Source: Thalassotalea psychrophila (GTDB taxonomy: Bacteria; Pseudomonadota; Gammaproteobacteria; Enterobacterales; Alteromonadaceae). Taken from it: DNA of 64,000 bases. The notes beneath the pieces were generated by a model that saw only the letters and a program-made list of their open reading frames with translations, was not told where the DNA came from and made no database searches. Positions 37,101 to 46,310 of this stretch are shown in pieces. Position numbers and translations under genes: made by a program. The stretch's first letter is position 1, and each line of letters begins with the position of its first letter. The stretch spans positions 2,790,001-2,854,000 of the forward strand of contig NZ_CP134145.1 in the NCBI RefSeq assembly GCF_031583595.1. The letters run 5' to 3'.

Positions 37101-37770
37101 GTATTTTACTCTTTAACCTCTGTTGCATATCGTTAATTACATTCGTTTTAAATTTATCTTCATGTTCTGCCTGGTGTAGATATTTATATTGGGTAATATC
37201 AACAACTTCTAGATTAAGCTTTATCTTTTTAAATACTTTTGGAAATTTATCTCCAGGTGACTGGATATGATGTAAACCTCCACTGTACACAAATAGAATT
37301 TTTCCTTTATTTAAACGAGATATTATGTCCGCAACGCCGCCCCTAACCGTCATTTCATTACCATGTTTATCTAAACCAGTAGGCCGCTTCATTCGCCCTT
37401 CCGGTAAAATGGCGGTAATTTTTTTATCGTTTACCTTATTAAGAAAATCTGTCCAAGTGTCATCGTTTTTTCTACTAATAGGAATACAGCCAGGTACTAG
37501 TGAGTATAATACTTTGCCAACAATGGGCCTTTGCAATGTATTGTCAGCCCCTGGGACCATTAACTGATTAGACATTCTCCATAAAAATGACAATGGAATA
37601 TTGCGTAGCAATACCGGCTCAAACAAACTGGTGTGATTTAAAATTACGATCAGGTTAATATCTTGCCAATGCTGCTGTTTTTCATCCGACAGCCAATGCT
37701 GTTCAATTTTATAGAACAACGTTGATAAATACTTAACCCAAGTCAGTAAGATAAAACTAATAAAACGCAC
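37096..37770 (-). CDS. PlsC-like 1-acylglycerol-3-phosphate acyltransferase family protein
   Basis: The 224-residue protein has a membrane-active N-terminus and the acyltransferase block I as N-H46-TSLF-E51, that is HX4E rather than the usual HX4D. Later blocks are CIPISRKN, ILPEGRMKRP (EGRM in place of EGTR) and a YSGG segment. It probably transfers an acyl group to a lysophospholipid or related acceptor at the inner membrane, but the motif changes make the substrate uncertain. It is convergent with the GNAT gene. Confidence 0.75.
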   Translation of the reverse strand: MRFISFILLTWVKYLSTLFYKIEQHWLSDEKQQHWQDINLIVILNHTSLFEPVLLRNIPLSFLWRMSNQLMVPGADNTLQRPIVGKVLYSLVPGCIPISRKNDDTWTDFLNKVNDKKITAILPEGRMKRPTGLDKHGNEMTVRGGVADIISRLNKGKILFVYSGGLHHIQSPGDKFPKVFKKIKLNLEVVDITQYKYLHQAEHEDKFKTNVINDMQQRLKSKIP

Positions 37771-38016
37771 TAACAGCCCTTCTTTTTAAATGTGCTATCC
37801 GCCCTCAATCATTACAGATTAGACCAGTAATAACTAGACCTAGTTTTAAACCACCCTAAAACGAGAAATCTCGCGCTTTCAACAATTTATATTCATATGA
37901 ATAACATGAATCAATAAATAACCTTATTTATATTGTGGAATAAGGTATTTATAGCCTTTTTAAACTAAACTTGATGCACTGAAAGTAAAACCAAGTTCAT
38001 TTGAAGGGAGTCTGTC

Positions 38017-40026
38017 ATGCTTAAATTCATTAGTTTTGCATTGGCTATTTGTCTATCTACCATTCTAATTACCTCGTGCGGAGGCTCATCAAGCAGTGAC
38101 CCCGAGGTTAACCTTACCGACCAACAAGTCAAAGACATAAATACGCTAACCGATGGTGAAATTACCGGTTTTGGCAGTGTGTTTGTCAATGGGGTGAAAT
38201 ACGACACTAGCAATGCAGAAATATCTAATGATGACGGCAGTCCGTTAAATGAGTCAGATTTAGCTCTTGGTATGATCGTAAAAATTGACGGTAGTATCAA
38301 TGATGATGGTTTAACAGGTGTTGCTCATCACATTTTTTACAGTGCTGAAATTAAAGGCCTAGTTGAAGCTATAAACCTAGATACACGCAGTTTGATAGTG
38401 CAAGGACAAACCGTATTAGTTAACGATTTAACCCACTTTGATGATACCAACTTTGCCAATCTCATGGTTGGTGACTTTGTTGAAGTTAATGGCCATTTTA
38501 ATGATAACGGCGACTTACTTGCTACTCGCATTGAAAAACAAAATGACAGTAATGACATCACCATCAAAGGTTTGATCAAAGAACTTGATACGACGAACAA
38601 ACAATTCATGTTGGGCAACTTGACCATAGACTACTCTATGGCAAGCTTCGATAACTTTAATGAAACTGATTTAGCAAATAATAAATTCGTTAAAGTTGAA
38701 GGAAAGCTGACTAATCTTATCAATTTAACTCTGCAAGCCGATGAAGTGAAACTCATTACTTTCAAACGAGAAGATGATGACGAAGAGCATTCACATCATC
38801 ATTTACATGGGTTTATCAGTAATTTACAAGATGACAACAGCTTTTCCATAAGAGATATAAATATTATTACCAATGAGCAAACTCGGTTCAGATATGGTGA
38901 TAAAAGTTCATTAGCAAATGACGTGTTAGTTAAAATAAAAGGCCATTACGACGATAATAATAACTTAGTTGCTTCAAGTATTTATTTTGTACAGCGTATT
39001 AAAGTTAAAGTTGCAGGCCCGGTAGATGCTATTGATATGACGAGCCAAACCATAACAGTGTTAGGCATAGAGTTTAACTATAACGAATATACTCGCTTTA
39101 ATGATGATACTGAGAGCGATCAACATGACTTTAATATTGTTGATATTAGCGCATCTGATTATGTAAAAATTAAAGGATTTAGAAACAGTAGTGGCGATTA
39201 CTTTGCCACAAAAATCATCAAAAAAGATGAAAATGATAGTGATGATTTTGATGAGCCTAAATTTGAAGGCCGAGTAAGTAATATTGTTCCATACATTAGC
39301 TTTGACATATTCTCATTCACCGTAACGATAAACGATACAACAGAATATGAAATTGACGATCAGCATGTCACAAATGAACAATTTTTCAATAAGTTACTTG
39401 ATGGTATGCGCGTTGAAGTAGAGGGGTATTTCAGCAATGGTGGGGTTGTTGTCACGAAAGTGGAAATTGAAGAGTTTGAACATCAATTTGAGCATCACGA
39501 TCAAGACCGAGGTATGACGGGTCCTGTTACTAACATTACTGACAACAACACCTTTGATGTATTTGGCCAGACTATTTACACCAAAGAGCATACTCGCTTT
39601 GAAAATGATGTTGAAACAGACTTAGCCATAGCTTCTCTCACCAATGACGAAACTCTAACTCAAGCGGAGTTTTTCCAACTTATTATCGATGGCACTATGG
39701 TTGAAGTTGAAGGTGGCATGCATATGGGTAAATTTGTCGCTCGAGAAGTTGAAATCGTCGACCAAGACGAAGAACTAGAAGTTAAAGGGCCTTATCATCA
39801 TTTAACTGAAACGAGTTTCGATATATTCAACATCTCCATCAGTTATGATGAAAATACGGTTTTTGAAAATGATTCAGAAGAGTCAATTACAAGCAGTGCA
39901 TTTTTTGATTTATTCCCTACCCTAACCAATGTTGAAGTAGAAGGCAGTTATGAAAATGGTAGCTTCACTGCCTCTGAAGTTGAAGTAGATAATGATATGG
40001 ATGATGACTTTGAAAAAGATTTTTAA
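38017..40026 (+). CDS. DUF5666 repeat lipoprotein
   Basis: The 669-residue product has a lipoprotein signal with lipobox ITSC (Cys21) and a Gly/Ser linker. The rest is a series of at least six to eight beta-rich repeats of the DUF5666 type, each with a pattern such as G-V/I-D-x-F-x-I/V-x-G-x-x-V-x-x-x-T-x-F, then a Gly-x-x-V-E-V-E-G strand. It is very acidic, especially at the C-terminus (DNDMDDDFEKDF). Likely on the outer membrane or cell surface; function unknown. GAAGGGAG precedes the ATG. The 246 bases before it hold no recognised feature apart from AT-rich promoter-like sequence. Confidence 0.85.
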   Translation: MLKFISFALAICLSTILITSCGGSSSSDPEVNLTDQQVKDINTLTDGEITGFGSVFVNGVKYDTSNAEISNDDGSPLNESDLALGMIVKIDGSINDDGLTGVAHHIFYSAEIKGLVEAINLDTRSLIVQGQTVLVNDLTHFDDTNFANLMVGDFVEVNGHFNDNGDLLATRIEKQNDSNDITIKGLIKELDTTNKQFMLGNLTIDYSMASFDNFNETDLANNKFVKVEGKLTNLINLTLQADEVKLITFKREDDDEEHSHHHLHGFISNLQDDNSFSIRDINIITNEQTRFRYGDKSSLANDVLVKIKGHYDDNNNLVASSIYFVQRIKVKVAGPVDAIDMTSQTITVLGIEFNYNEYTRFNDDTESDQHDFNIVDISASDYVKIKGFRNSSGDYFATKIIKKDENDSDDFDEPKFEGRVSNIVPYISFDIFSFTVTINDTTEYEIDDQHVTNEQFFNKLLDGMRVEVEGYFSNGGVVVTKVEIEEFEHQFEHHDQDRGMTGPVTNITDNNTFDVFGQTIYTKEHTRFENDVETDLAIASLTNDETLTQAEFFQLIIDGTMVEVEGGMHMGKFVAREVEIVDQDEELEVKGPYHHLTETSFDIFNISISYDENTVFENDSEESITSSAFFDLFPTLTNVEVEGSYENGSFTASEVEVDNDMDDDFEKDF

Positions 40027-40061
40027 GGTTTCTATCTACTAAAAACTCACCTTAAGATAAT

Positions 40062-40095
40062 AGGTCTTAGTGCATATTACTAAGACCTTTTGTTT
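40062..40095. terminator. Terminator between convergent genes
   Basis: Perfect 10-bp stem AGGTCTTAGT / ACTAAGACCT with loop GCATATT, followed by TTTTGTTTT, 36 bases after the DUF5666 stop and 16 bases before the M64 gene end. Confidence 0.9.
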
Positions 40096-40110
40096 TAAAA
40101 ACTAGCTTTA

Positions 40111-41499
40111 TTAATTCGAGTACAGGTTTATCACATCAACAATGGCTTGTTGACACACATTACAAAAATCATCGGTGCGAGTAAACATAATGCAGTTCAA
40201 CTCACTACGATAAAAGCCTTTGGCAGAATAGTTTGCCCCTTCAAAGGCACCTATAACATCGTTAAATTCTGCTTTAGAAAACATGCCTTCAACAATATCC
40301 TGGTTTTGATGGAACAATTTATCCATATCACTTTCAGGCTTGTTGTCTTTACGCAACTGGCCACGAATTTGTTGATACTCATATGAGTGTTTCTCATATT
40401 CTTGTTTTGGCCACGGTGTTGGTAAAGGGGTTTGTTTTTTAACTTTTGTTTGCCATTTCAATGTATTACCATTTAATAAAGCAGTAACATTTGGCTCGTA
40501 CGGCTCTATGATGTTTGTTGGCGCGGCGTAAGCAACAGAACTGGTGTAGTACTCATCAGCGAGTCCGGCAAAATGATGGCCAAATTCGTGAATAAACAAA
40601 TAATCCGCCCAATCACTGTTTGCTGCAGCCGTTGAAAATAAACCATAAATACCGCCGCCGCCATAAGTGTCGTTATTGACGATGATCTCAACAAAGTCAT
40701 AAGGGGCTGAGGACGCTATGCGACGAAAATTTCGGTTATCACTGGTAAGTACATAACGCTCAGAGCCAAAAGCATCATAGGTTACGCCTAAAGGGCTGTC
40801 ATGATAAGTTCCGGTAGACGGACGGGAAACGCCTGACTCATCAGTAATTGGTGCTAACGCCCACACATTAAAGTTTTTTCTATGCTCTTTAAATGGGCTA
40901 GTAGCAAACAATGCTTCGGTAAGCTCTTTTGCCGATTGCTTAAATTTAGATAACTCTGCTGCCGTGTAACCATCTCCCAAAATAAGTAAATCGACTTTAT
41001 CTTTTGGATCACCATTTTGTTCAATGGCAATAACCTGATCTTGATAGGCTGCAGACTCTCTATGGTTTAAGTAATGATTGGGGTTTATTTGTGTAGTCCA
41101 TACATTTTGAAACTGATGTTCTGCGTCACGCTTTTCAATTTCAATAATCACCTCTTCATCAGGCATAGGAAAGCGCAATGACTCATGAAAAGTACGTTTG
41201 ATTTTTTTGGCTTCGCCCGTAGTTTCCCACTCACCATAAATAGAGCTGTAACTGCGACTAAATAACACTTTCTTAGACGCTTTATTTTTAACGATGAAAC
41301 GGTATTTACCACGATTTAAGTCATCTAACACTTGTGTTTTTGACCCAGGCCAGCTCAAAGGCTCAATCACCACATTATCTAACGAAAAAATTTCTTGCTG
41401 ACTATCGCCAGTATGATAATAATCAACACGTAAAGTCTGCACATTTGCAGCAGCGCCACAAGACAACATTAATACCAATAACGCTATTATAATTTTCAT
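40111..41499 (-). CDS. M64 family metallopeptidase (IgA-peptidase-like), secreted
   Basis: The 462-residue protein has a signal peptide (IIIALLVLMLSCGAAA) and then a beta-sandwich N-terminal domain of the M64 type (LRVDYYHTGDSQQEIFSLD). The catalytic domain contains the zinc motif H304-E-F-G-H308-H309-FAGLADEYY, and LLILGDGYTAAEL is the family's first strand. M64 includes Clostridium ramosum IgA protease, but most members have unknown substrates. It is divergently transcribed from ppk over 197 bases. Confidence 0.9.
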   Translation of the reverse strand: MKIIIALLVLMLSCGAAANVQTLRVDYYHTGDSQQEIFSLDNVVIEPLSWPGSKTQVLDDLNRGKYRFIVKNKASKKVLFSRSYSSIYGEWETTGEAKKIKRTFHESLRFPMPDEEVIIEIEKRDAEHQFQNVWTTQINPNHYLNHRESAAYQDQVIAIEQNGDPKDKVDLLILGDGYTAAELSKFKQSAKELTEALFATSPFKEHRKNFNVWALAPITDESGVSRPSTGTYHDSPLGVTYDAFGSERYVLTSDNRNFRRIASSAPYDFVEIIVNNDTYGGGGIYGLFSTAAANSDWADYLFIHEFGHHFAGLADEYYTSSVAYAAPTNIIEPYEPNVTALLNGNTLKWQTKVKKQTPLPTPWPKQEYEKHSYEYQQIRGQLRKDNKPESDMDKLFHQNQDIVEGMFSKAEFNDVIGAFEGANYSAKGFYRSELNCIMFTRTDDFCNVCQQAIVDVINLYSN

Positions 41500-41529
41500 T
41501 TTGATCCTATTGAAAGAGTAAAGGGTCTC

Positions 41530-41550
41530 ATAACTAATATCATTAGTTAT
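41530..41550. promoter_or_regulatory. 21-bp perfect dyad upstream of the M64 gene
   Basis: ATAACTAAT-ATC-ATTAGTTAT is a perfect inverted repeat with a 3-base centre, 30 bases upstream of the M64 start in the divergent region shared with ppk. The size and position suit a dimeric repressor site, but no regulator is identified. Confidence 0.4.
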
Positions 41551-41696
41551 TTGCCTTTAGTCAACTGTCATTTGAGTATTTAATTTTGGATTTATCTAAT
41601 GGCTATACTACAGTTAAGTAAGATAACTGCATTAATAGCAGAGTCCAACCACTTCATAATGCATTGATAACTCTATATTTAATTAACAAGTGAAAT

Positions 41697-43763
41697 ATGT
41701 CACATTTGTATTACCCTAAAGAACTTAGCTGGTTAGCGTTTAATGAACGCGTATTACAAGAAGCTCAAGATATTAATAACCCGGTTATTGAGCGGGTTCG
41801 ATTTTTAGGCATATTTTCAAATAACCAAGATGAATTTTTTCGAGTTAAGGTTGCCGAAATCAAACGAAAAGCGTTACTAAAAAAAGCAGAAGGAGATTTG
41901 AAATCGTTAAATAAATACCAAATATTAATCGATAATATTCAACGACAAGTAATTAAACTAAATGACAAATTCAATCAAACCTACCAACAAATTCAGCAAG
42001 AGTTGAAAAAAAATGGTATTGAAATAATTACCCATGAACACCTTTCACAATATCATCAACAATGGTTAAAGCAATACTTTACAAATAAAGTGCTGCGCTA
42101 CACTCAACCATTGATTATCAGTAATTTAATCGACTTCCCTAGCTGTATAGAAGATCACTTAACCTATCTATTTGTTGAGTTAAATAACCAGAATAAGTAT
42201 CAGTATGCAGCAATTGAAGTGCCCTGTACCGAAACAAATCGCTTTGTTTTATTGCCTAAAGAAAAAAGCAGCAATATACAAAAAATTATTTTACTCGATG
42301 ATGTTGTCTGTTTTTCATTAACGGATATTTTCAAAGGGCTATTTGTGTTTGATGATATTACCGCTTATTCATTTAAAATCACCCGAGATGCTGAATATTT
42401 ACTCAGTGAACAAGACTTAGACGATTCAATATTGATGAAAATGTCTAAAAGCTTAAAGCAACGTCTGCATGCTGATCCGGTACGCATTGTGTGCGATGAA
42501 CAAATGCCCTCACGCATGGAAAACAAACTTAAGAAACTACTCGGTTTTACAAGCTATGACAGCACATCTCCAGGTAGTCGTTATCGTAATTTCAAAGACT
42601 TTATTAAGTTTCCAAACGTTGGCAAGGTAAACCTTAGATATACAAAATGGCCTGCTCTGGACAACCAACAATTTTGTAAATACAACACGACCTTTGAAGC
42701 AATTAGCGAGCAAGACATATTGCTGTACTACCCTTACCACAAGTTTCATCATTTTAAAGAGTTTGTTCGCCAAGCATCCTTTGATCCTGCAGTTACATCA
42801 ATCAAGTTAAACATTTATCGGGTAGCAAAAAAGTCACAAATTATTGGTTCATTATTAGATGCAGTGCGCAATGGTAAAAAGGTAACCGTAAATGTAGAGC
42901 TTAGAGCGCGCTTCGATGAAAGCAATAACATCGAATGGTCGAAAAAGATGACCGATGCCGGTATCAAAGTTCTGTTTGGCATAGACTCATTAAAAGTTCA
43001 CTCTAAATTATGTTTAGTAAACAGAGTCGAGCAAGGGAAAATAGTTAAATACGCGCAAGTAAGTACCGGCAATTTCAATGAAGATAGCGCCAAGATATAT
43101 ACTGACTTCGCCTTTTTTACTAAAAACCAGCTAATAGCAGAAGAAGTAGATAACGTCTTTAAATTTATCGAACACAGCTATAAAGACGTTCATTTTGATC
43201 ATTTGCTGATTTCGCCAATTAATCAGCGTAAGCGACTTAATCAGTTAATTAAAAGCGAGATCAAAAATGCCAAAGCAAACCTGCCAGCAAAGATCATTTT
43301 AAAGCTGAATAATCTGGTAGATAAAAAGCTTATCGACAAACTGTATGATGCCAGTAATGCTGGTGTAGATATTCATTTGATCATTCGCGGCATGTGCAGT
43401 TTAAAGCCAGGTTTGCCCGGTATTAGCGAGCGTATAACGGTAACCAGTATCGTTGACCGATATTTAGAGCATGCCAGAGTTATGTTATTTCAAAACAATG
43501 GTGCGCCATTAGTATTTATCACTTCTGCGGATTGGATGGCACGAAACATAGAAGATAGAGTAGAAGTAGGTTTACCGATATATTCCCCTCCTTTAAAGCA
43601 ACAAATTACCGACATTCTCGAGTTACAAATTAACGATAATTGCAAGGCTAGAATAATTGACCAGCAGCAGAAAAATGACTATGTCAGCAGCAAAAACCTT
43701 AAGAAATTAAGCTCGCAACGAGAAATTTATCAATATTTAAAGCAATGTGAAAACCATGATTAA
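41697..43763 (+). CDS. ppk1: Polyphosphate kinase 1
   Basis: Ppk reversibly polymerises the gamma-phosphate of ATP into polyphosphate. The 688-residue protein has the same length as E. coli Ppk, with the autophosphorylated His435 in LKVHSKLCLV and the second essential His592 in YLEHARVMLF at the same positions. Other motifs are NQDEFFRVKVAEIK, PYHKFHHF and LNIYRVAKKS. It overlaps the ppx-type gene by 8 bases, forming a polyphosphate-cycling operon. Confidence 0.98.
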   Translation: MSHLYYPKELSWLAFNERVLQEAQDINNPVIERVRFLGIFSNNQDEFFRVKVAEIKRKALLKKAEGDLKSLNKYQILIDNIQRQVIKLNDKFNQTYQQIQQELKKNGIEIITHEHLSQYHQQWLKQYFTNKVLRYTQPLIISNLIDFPSCIEDHLTYLFVELNNQNKYQYAAIEVPCTETNRFVLLPKEKSSNIQKIILLDDVVCFSLTDIFKGLFVFDDITAYSFKITRDAEYLLSEQDLDDSILMKMSKSLKQRLHADPVRIVCDEQMPSRMENKLKKLLGFTSYDSTSPGSRYRNFKDFIKFPNVGKVNLRYTKWPALDNQQFCKYNTTFEAISEQDILLYYPYHKFHHFKEFVRQASFDPAVTSIKLNIYRVAKKSQIIGSLLDAVRNGKKVTVNVELRARFDESNNIEWSKKMTDAGIKVLFGIDSLKVHSKLCLVNRVEQGKIVKYAQVSTGNFNEDSAKIYTDFAFFTKNQLIAEEVDNVFKFIEHSYKDVHFDHLLISPINQRKRLNQLIKSEIKNAKANLPAKIILKLNNLVDKKLIDKLYDASNAGVDIHLIIRGMCSLKPGLPGISERITVTSIVDRYLEHARVMLFQNNGAPLVFITSADWMARNIEDRVEVGLPIYSPPLKQQITDILELQINDNCKARIIDQQQKNDYVSSKNLKKLSSQREIYQYLKQCENHD

Positions 43764-45291
43764 TTCTTTAGCAAAGGCAAGCCAAGAGCAAATTTTAGGT
43801 AGAGCTCAAAAAGTGGCTGTAGTTGATTTAGGCTCAAACAGCTTTCATTTAGTACTTGCCCGAATCGTTGAACGAGATGTACAAATTTTATTAAAAGAAA
43901 AACTCAGAGTTCGCTTGGCACAAGGTTTAAACGACGATTTAAACTTAACTGAAGAAAGCATTGAGCGTGGTTTACAAACTTTAGCGATATATGCAGAAAC
44001 TTTAAAAGGCTTCCACCCCGATCAAGTGAATATCATTGCAACTTACACCTTGCGAGTTGCAAACAATGCGATTGAATTTATAAATAAAGCGAAGAGTATA
44101 ATTCCCTATCCAATTCAGGTTGTTTCTGGTCAAGAAGAAGCACGCCTTATATATCAAGGGGTAGCACACTCTATGCACTATCAACATAATCGATTAGTCA
44201 TCGATATTGGTGGTGGCAGCAGCGAGCTTATTATTGGTAATGGTTTTAATACTCTCGCACTTAGCAGCCGAAATATTGGCTGTGTTAGCTTAACTAAACA
44301 GTATTTCGGTCAAGGTAATATCGACAATAAATGCTTTAAAAAAGCATTGTTGGCAGCAGAGCAAGAACTAGAGCCGATAGTTAGCCAATATAAAAAAATT
44401 TCATGGCAATTAACTATCGGTACATCAGGTACAGCTTCTGCGTTAACTGAAATAGCCCTGGCCAACAACTTTTGCAAAGGTCCGCTAACTGTTCAGGCTT
44501 TATATGACATTAAAAATGCCATACTTAAGTTTGAACAGTTTGACGATATAACGCTACTGGGTTTAGCTGCTGAGCGTAAGCATGTAATTGTAGGCGGTTT
44601 ACTAATTATGTTAGCTATATTTGAGCTATTTGAAATAGACCAACTTGAATATTGCGATAAAGCTCTTAGGGAAGGTGCTATCTATGAAATGGAAGATCAT
44701 TTACAACATGATGACATTAGAGAACGAAGCATTACCAGCCTAATTAAACGAGTAAGTGTAGATCAACAACATAGCGAGAGAGTCGCACAAATCTGTATGC
44801 AACTGTTACATAACTGCCAAGCTGGTTGGAGTTTCGCTGCAATACCAGAAACTCAATTATATTTGCGCTGGGCAAGTGTTTTATATGAAGTAGGCATACA
44901 TATAAACTCAACTAATTATCACCAACATTCCGCTTACATTGTCGAAAATGCAAGTATGCTAGGTTTTAATCAAGATGAAGTCATCCTGTTAACCACCCTA
45001 TTACGCTTGCATCGTAAAAAAATAGCTAAACAGTTTATTCCAACGCTTGCACTGTTTGAGCATGATTATGTAATTCGTCTTATTTTTATTTTTAGGTTAG
45101 CTGTAGTGTTTACCCAAAAGCGCCAGGAGAACTTTCTACCCGCGTGGACAGTGAGCGTAAATAAAAACAACGTTAAGCTAGAGTTTCCACAGGCGTGGTT
45201 GATTGATAAGGCATTATTTAAAGCCAACCTCGATACCGAGATTAAACAAATGCAGAAATTAGGAATTAAATTAAGCTACAAAGGCGTTTAA
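43756..45291 (+). CDS. ppx: Exopolyphosphatase / GppA family phosphatase
   Basis: This enzyme removes terminal phosphates from polyphosphate. The 512-residue protein has the ASKHA fold: phosphate-1 motif VAVVDLGSNSFHLVLARI, catalytic Glu in SGQEEARLIYQG, phosphate-2 motif VIDIGGGSSELIIG and a C-terminal HD-like helical domain. Its length matches E. coli Ppx (513), and linkage to ppk supports Ppx over GppA. ATG 43756 overlaps the ppk stop as ATGATTAA; an upstream GTG at 43747 is also in frame. Confidence 0.94.
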   Translation: MINSLAKASQEQILGRAQKVAVVDLGSNSFHLVLARIVERDVQILLKEKLRVRLAQGLNDDLNLTEESIERGLQTLAIYAETLKGFHPDQVNIIATYTLRVANNAIEFINKAKSIIPYPIQVVSGQEEARLIYQGVAHSMHYQHNRLVIDIGGGSSELIIGNGFNTLALSSRNIGCVSLTKQYFGQGNIDNKCFKKALLAAEQELEPIVSQYKKISWQLTIGTSGTASALTEIALANNFCKGPLTVQALYDIKNAILKFEQFDDITLLGLAAERKHVIVGGLLIMLAIFELFEIDQLEYCDKALREGAIYEMEDHLQHDDIRERSITSLIKRVSVDQQHSERVAQICMQLLHNCQAGWSFAAIPETQLYLRWASVLYEVGIHINSTNYHQHSAYIVENASMLGFNQDEVILLTTLLRLHRKKIAKQFIPTLALFEHDYVIRLIFIFRLAVVFTQKRQENFLPAWTVSVNKNNVKLEFPQAWLIDKALFKANLDTEIKQMQKLGIKLSYKGV

Positions 45292-45303
45292 CAGTTAAAA
45301 GCT

Positions 45304-45510
45304 AGTTAACCTGAACTCGGGATAAGAAGTTAGTTAACGTACTGTAATTTATAAAATTCTATATTTTTATGTTTCTAGCCAGATGTTTTTTCTTAACACA
45401 AGGCAAATTTGTGCGTCAATAGCTGGTCTATTGCAAATAAATTTAACGTAGTGGTAAGGAAAAACAGCAGCTAGAAAGCAAGTTGTTATCCCGAGTTCAG
45501 GTTAGTTAGA
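45304..45510. repeat. MITE-like inverted-repeat element (copy D)
   Basis: The left end TAACCTGAACTCGGGATAA and the right end TTATCCCGAGTTCAGGTTA are perfect complements over 19 bases and longer with mismatches. Inside are TTCTAGCCAG/CAGCTAGAA arms, the ACAAGGCAAATTTGTGCG core and the hairpin CAATAGCTGGTCTATTG, like copy C at 29148. It fills the 224-base gap after ppx and carries no gene. Confidence 0.82.
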
Positions 45511-45515
45511 CTTCG

Positions 45516-45698
45516 TCAACCTTTATTATCTGAATGAGTATCGTGAGGCAGTTTAATTGGTTTACACAAATAGCCTTTGGTATGTGATGCGCGAGCGCAG
45601 TCTTTACAAATATGACGTGGTTTATCAACAATATGCCACAGTTCATGTAAATGATTTTCTACTTCTTTTTTTTTCCATTTACATAAAGACTTAACCAT
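45516..45698 (-). CDS. Small conserved cysteine-rich protein
   Basis: The 60-residue protein MVKSLCKWKKKEVENHLHEL continues with IVDKPRHICKDCARASHTKGYLCKPIKL. It has CKDC plus two more cysteines, a possible zinc site, and a basic N-terminus. Similar short proteins with the CxxCAR...YLCKP pattern occur in marine gammaproteobacteria (recalled, not searched). ATG 45698 is preceded by AAGGTG at good spacing; the in-frame GTG at 45707 lies within that ribosome site. Function is unknown. Confidence 0.7.
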   Translation of the reverse strand: MVKSLCKWKKKEVENHLHELWHIVDKPRHICKDCARASHTKGYLCKPIKLPHDTHSDNKG

Positions 45699-45785
45699 TG
45701 AGAGCACCTTAAAAGATTATCAGAATTTGTTAACTCTCATAAGTTTATGCAATAAACGCTTTTCTTGCCAAACCAATTCTTATAT

Positions 45786-46205
45786 TTAGTAAATTAATGA
45801 TCCAATAAAATTACTCACCGGTGGTACAAAAAACCAAGCAAAGGTAGATATATTGAGCACGATCATTAGCCAAAGCTGTATTCTAAAGGAACGTTTTTTA
45901 GATTTATGCCTAAACTTTTGTTGTGCCCAAATAGCACCTGGCCAACCACCAATTAAAGCCAGAAGCTGTAAACTTTGCTCAGAGGTTCTCCAGCGATTTA
46001 ATTGCGCAGCTCTTTTATCCCAACCATAAACAATAATTGTGACAATGCTTAGCAACACATACCCGGTTAAAAAGTGCAGTGAAACGTACTCAATAAGGAC
46101 TAACCCTCCAATAGCCAATATATACAAATACGCCAGATACAACGTCCATAGAGACGATTTTCTTTTATTAACTGAAGTATGCTGCTTAGAAGCTGATTGA
46201 GTCAT
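45786..46205 (-). CDS. DUF1294 family membrane protein
   Basis: The 139-residue protein has about four membrane helices and the DUF1294 signature GWDKRAAQLNRWRTSEQSL followed by LLALIGGWPGAIWAQQKFRHKS. Some family members are fused to a cold-shock domain; this one is not. Function is unknown. It is separated from the small Cys-rich gene by 87 bases and is divergent from the Hsp70-like gene. Confidence 0.85.
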   Translation of the reverse strand: MTQSASKQHTSVNKRKSSLWTLYLAYLYILAIGGLVLIEYVSLHFLTGYVLLSIVTIIVYGWDKRAAQLNRWRTSEQSLQLLALIGGWPGAIWAQQKFRHKSKKRSFRIQLWLMIVLNISTFAWFFVPPVSNFIGSLIY

Positions 46206-46310
46206 TTTGATAATTCAATAAGTATTTATATAAGGTTGTAGCCAAGTTAACCAACACAGCGTAAAATTGCCAGCCTAAAATACCCCTGAACTATTATGAA
46301 AGGATCCTTT

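Noticed and set aside
41564..41582. Possible Pho box upstream of ppk
   Set aside because: One CTGTCAT half is present, but the second half (GTATTTA) at the right spacing is a poor match.
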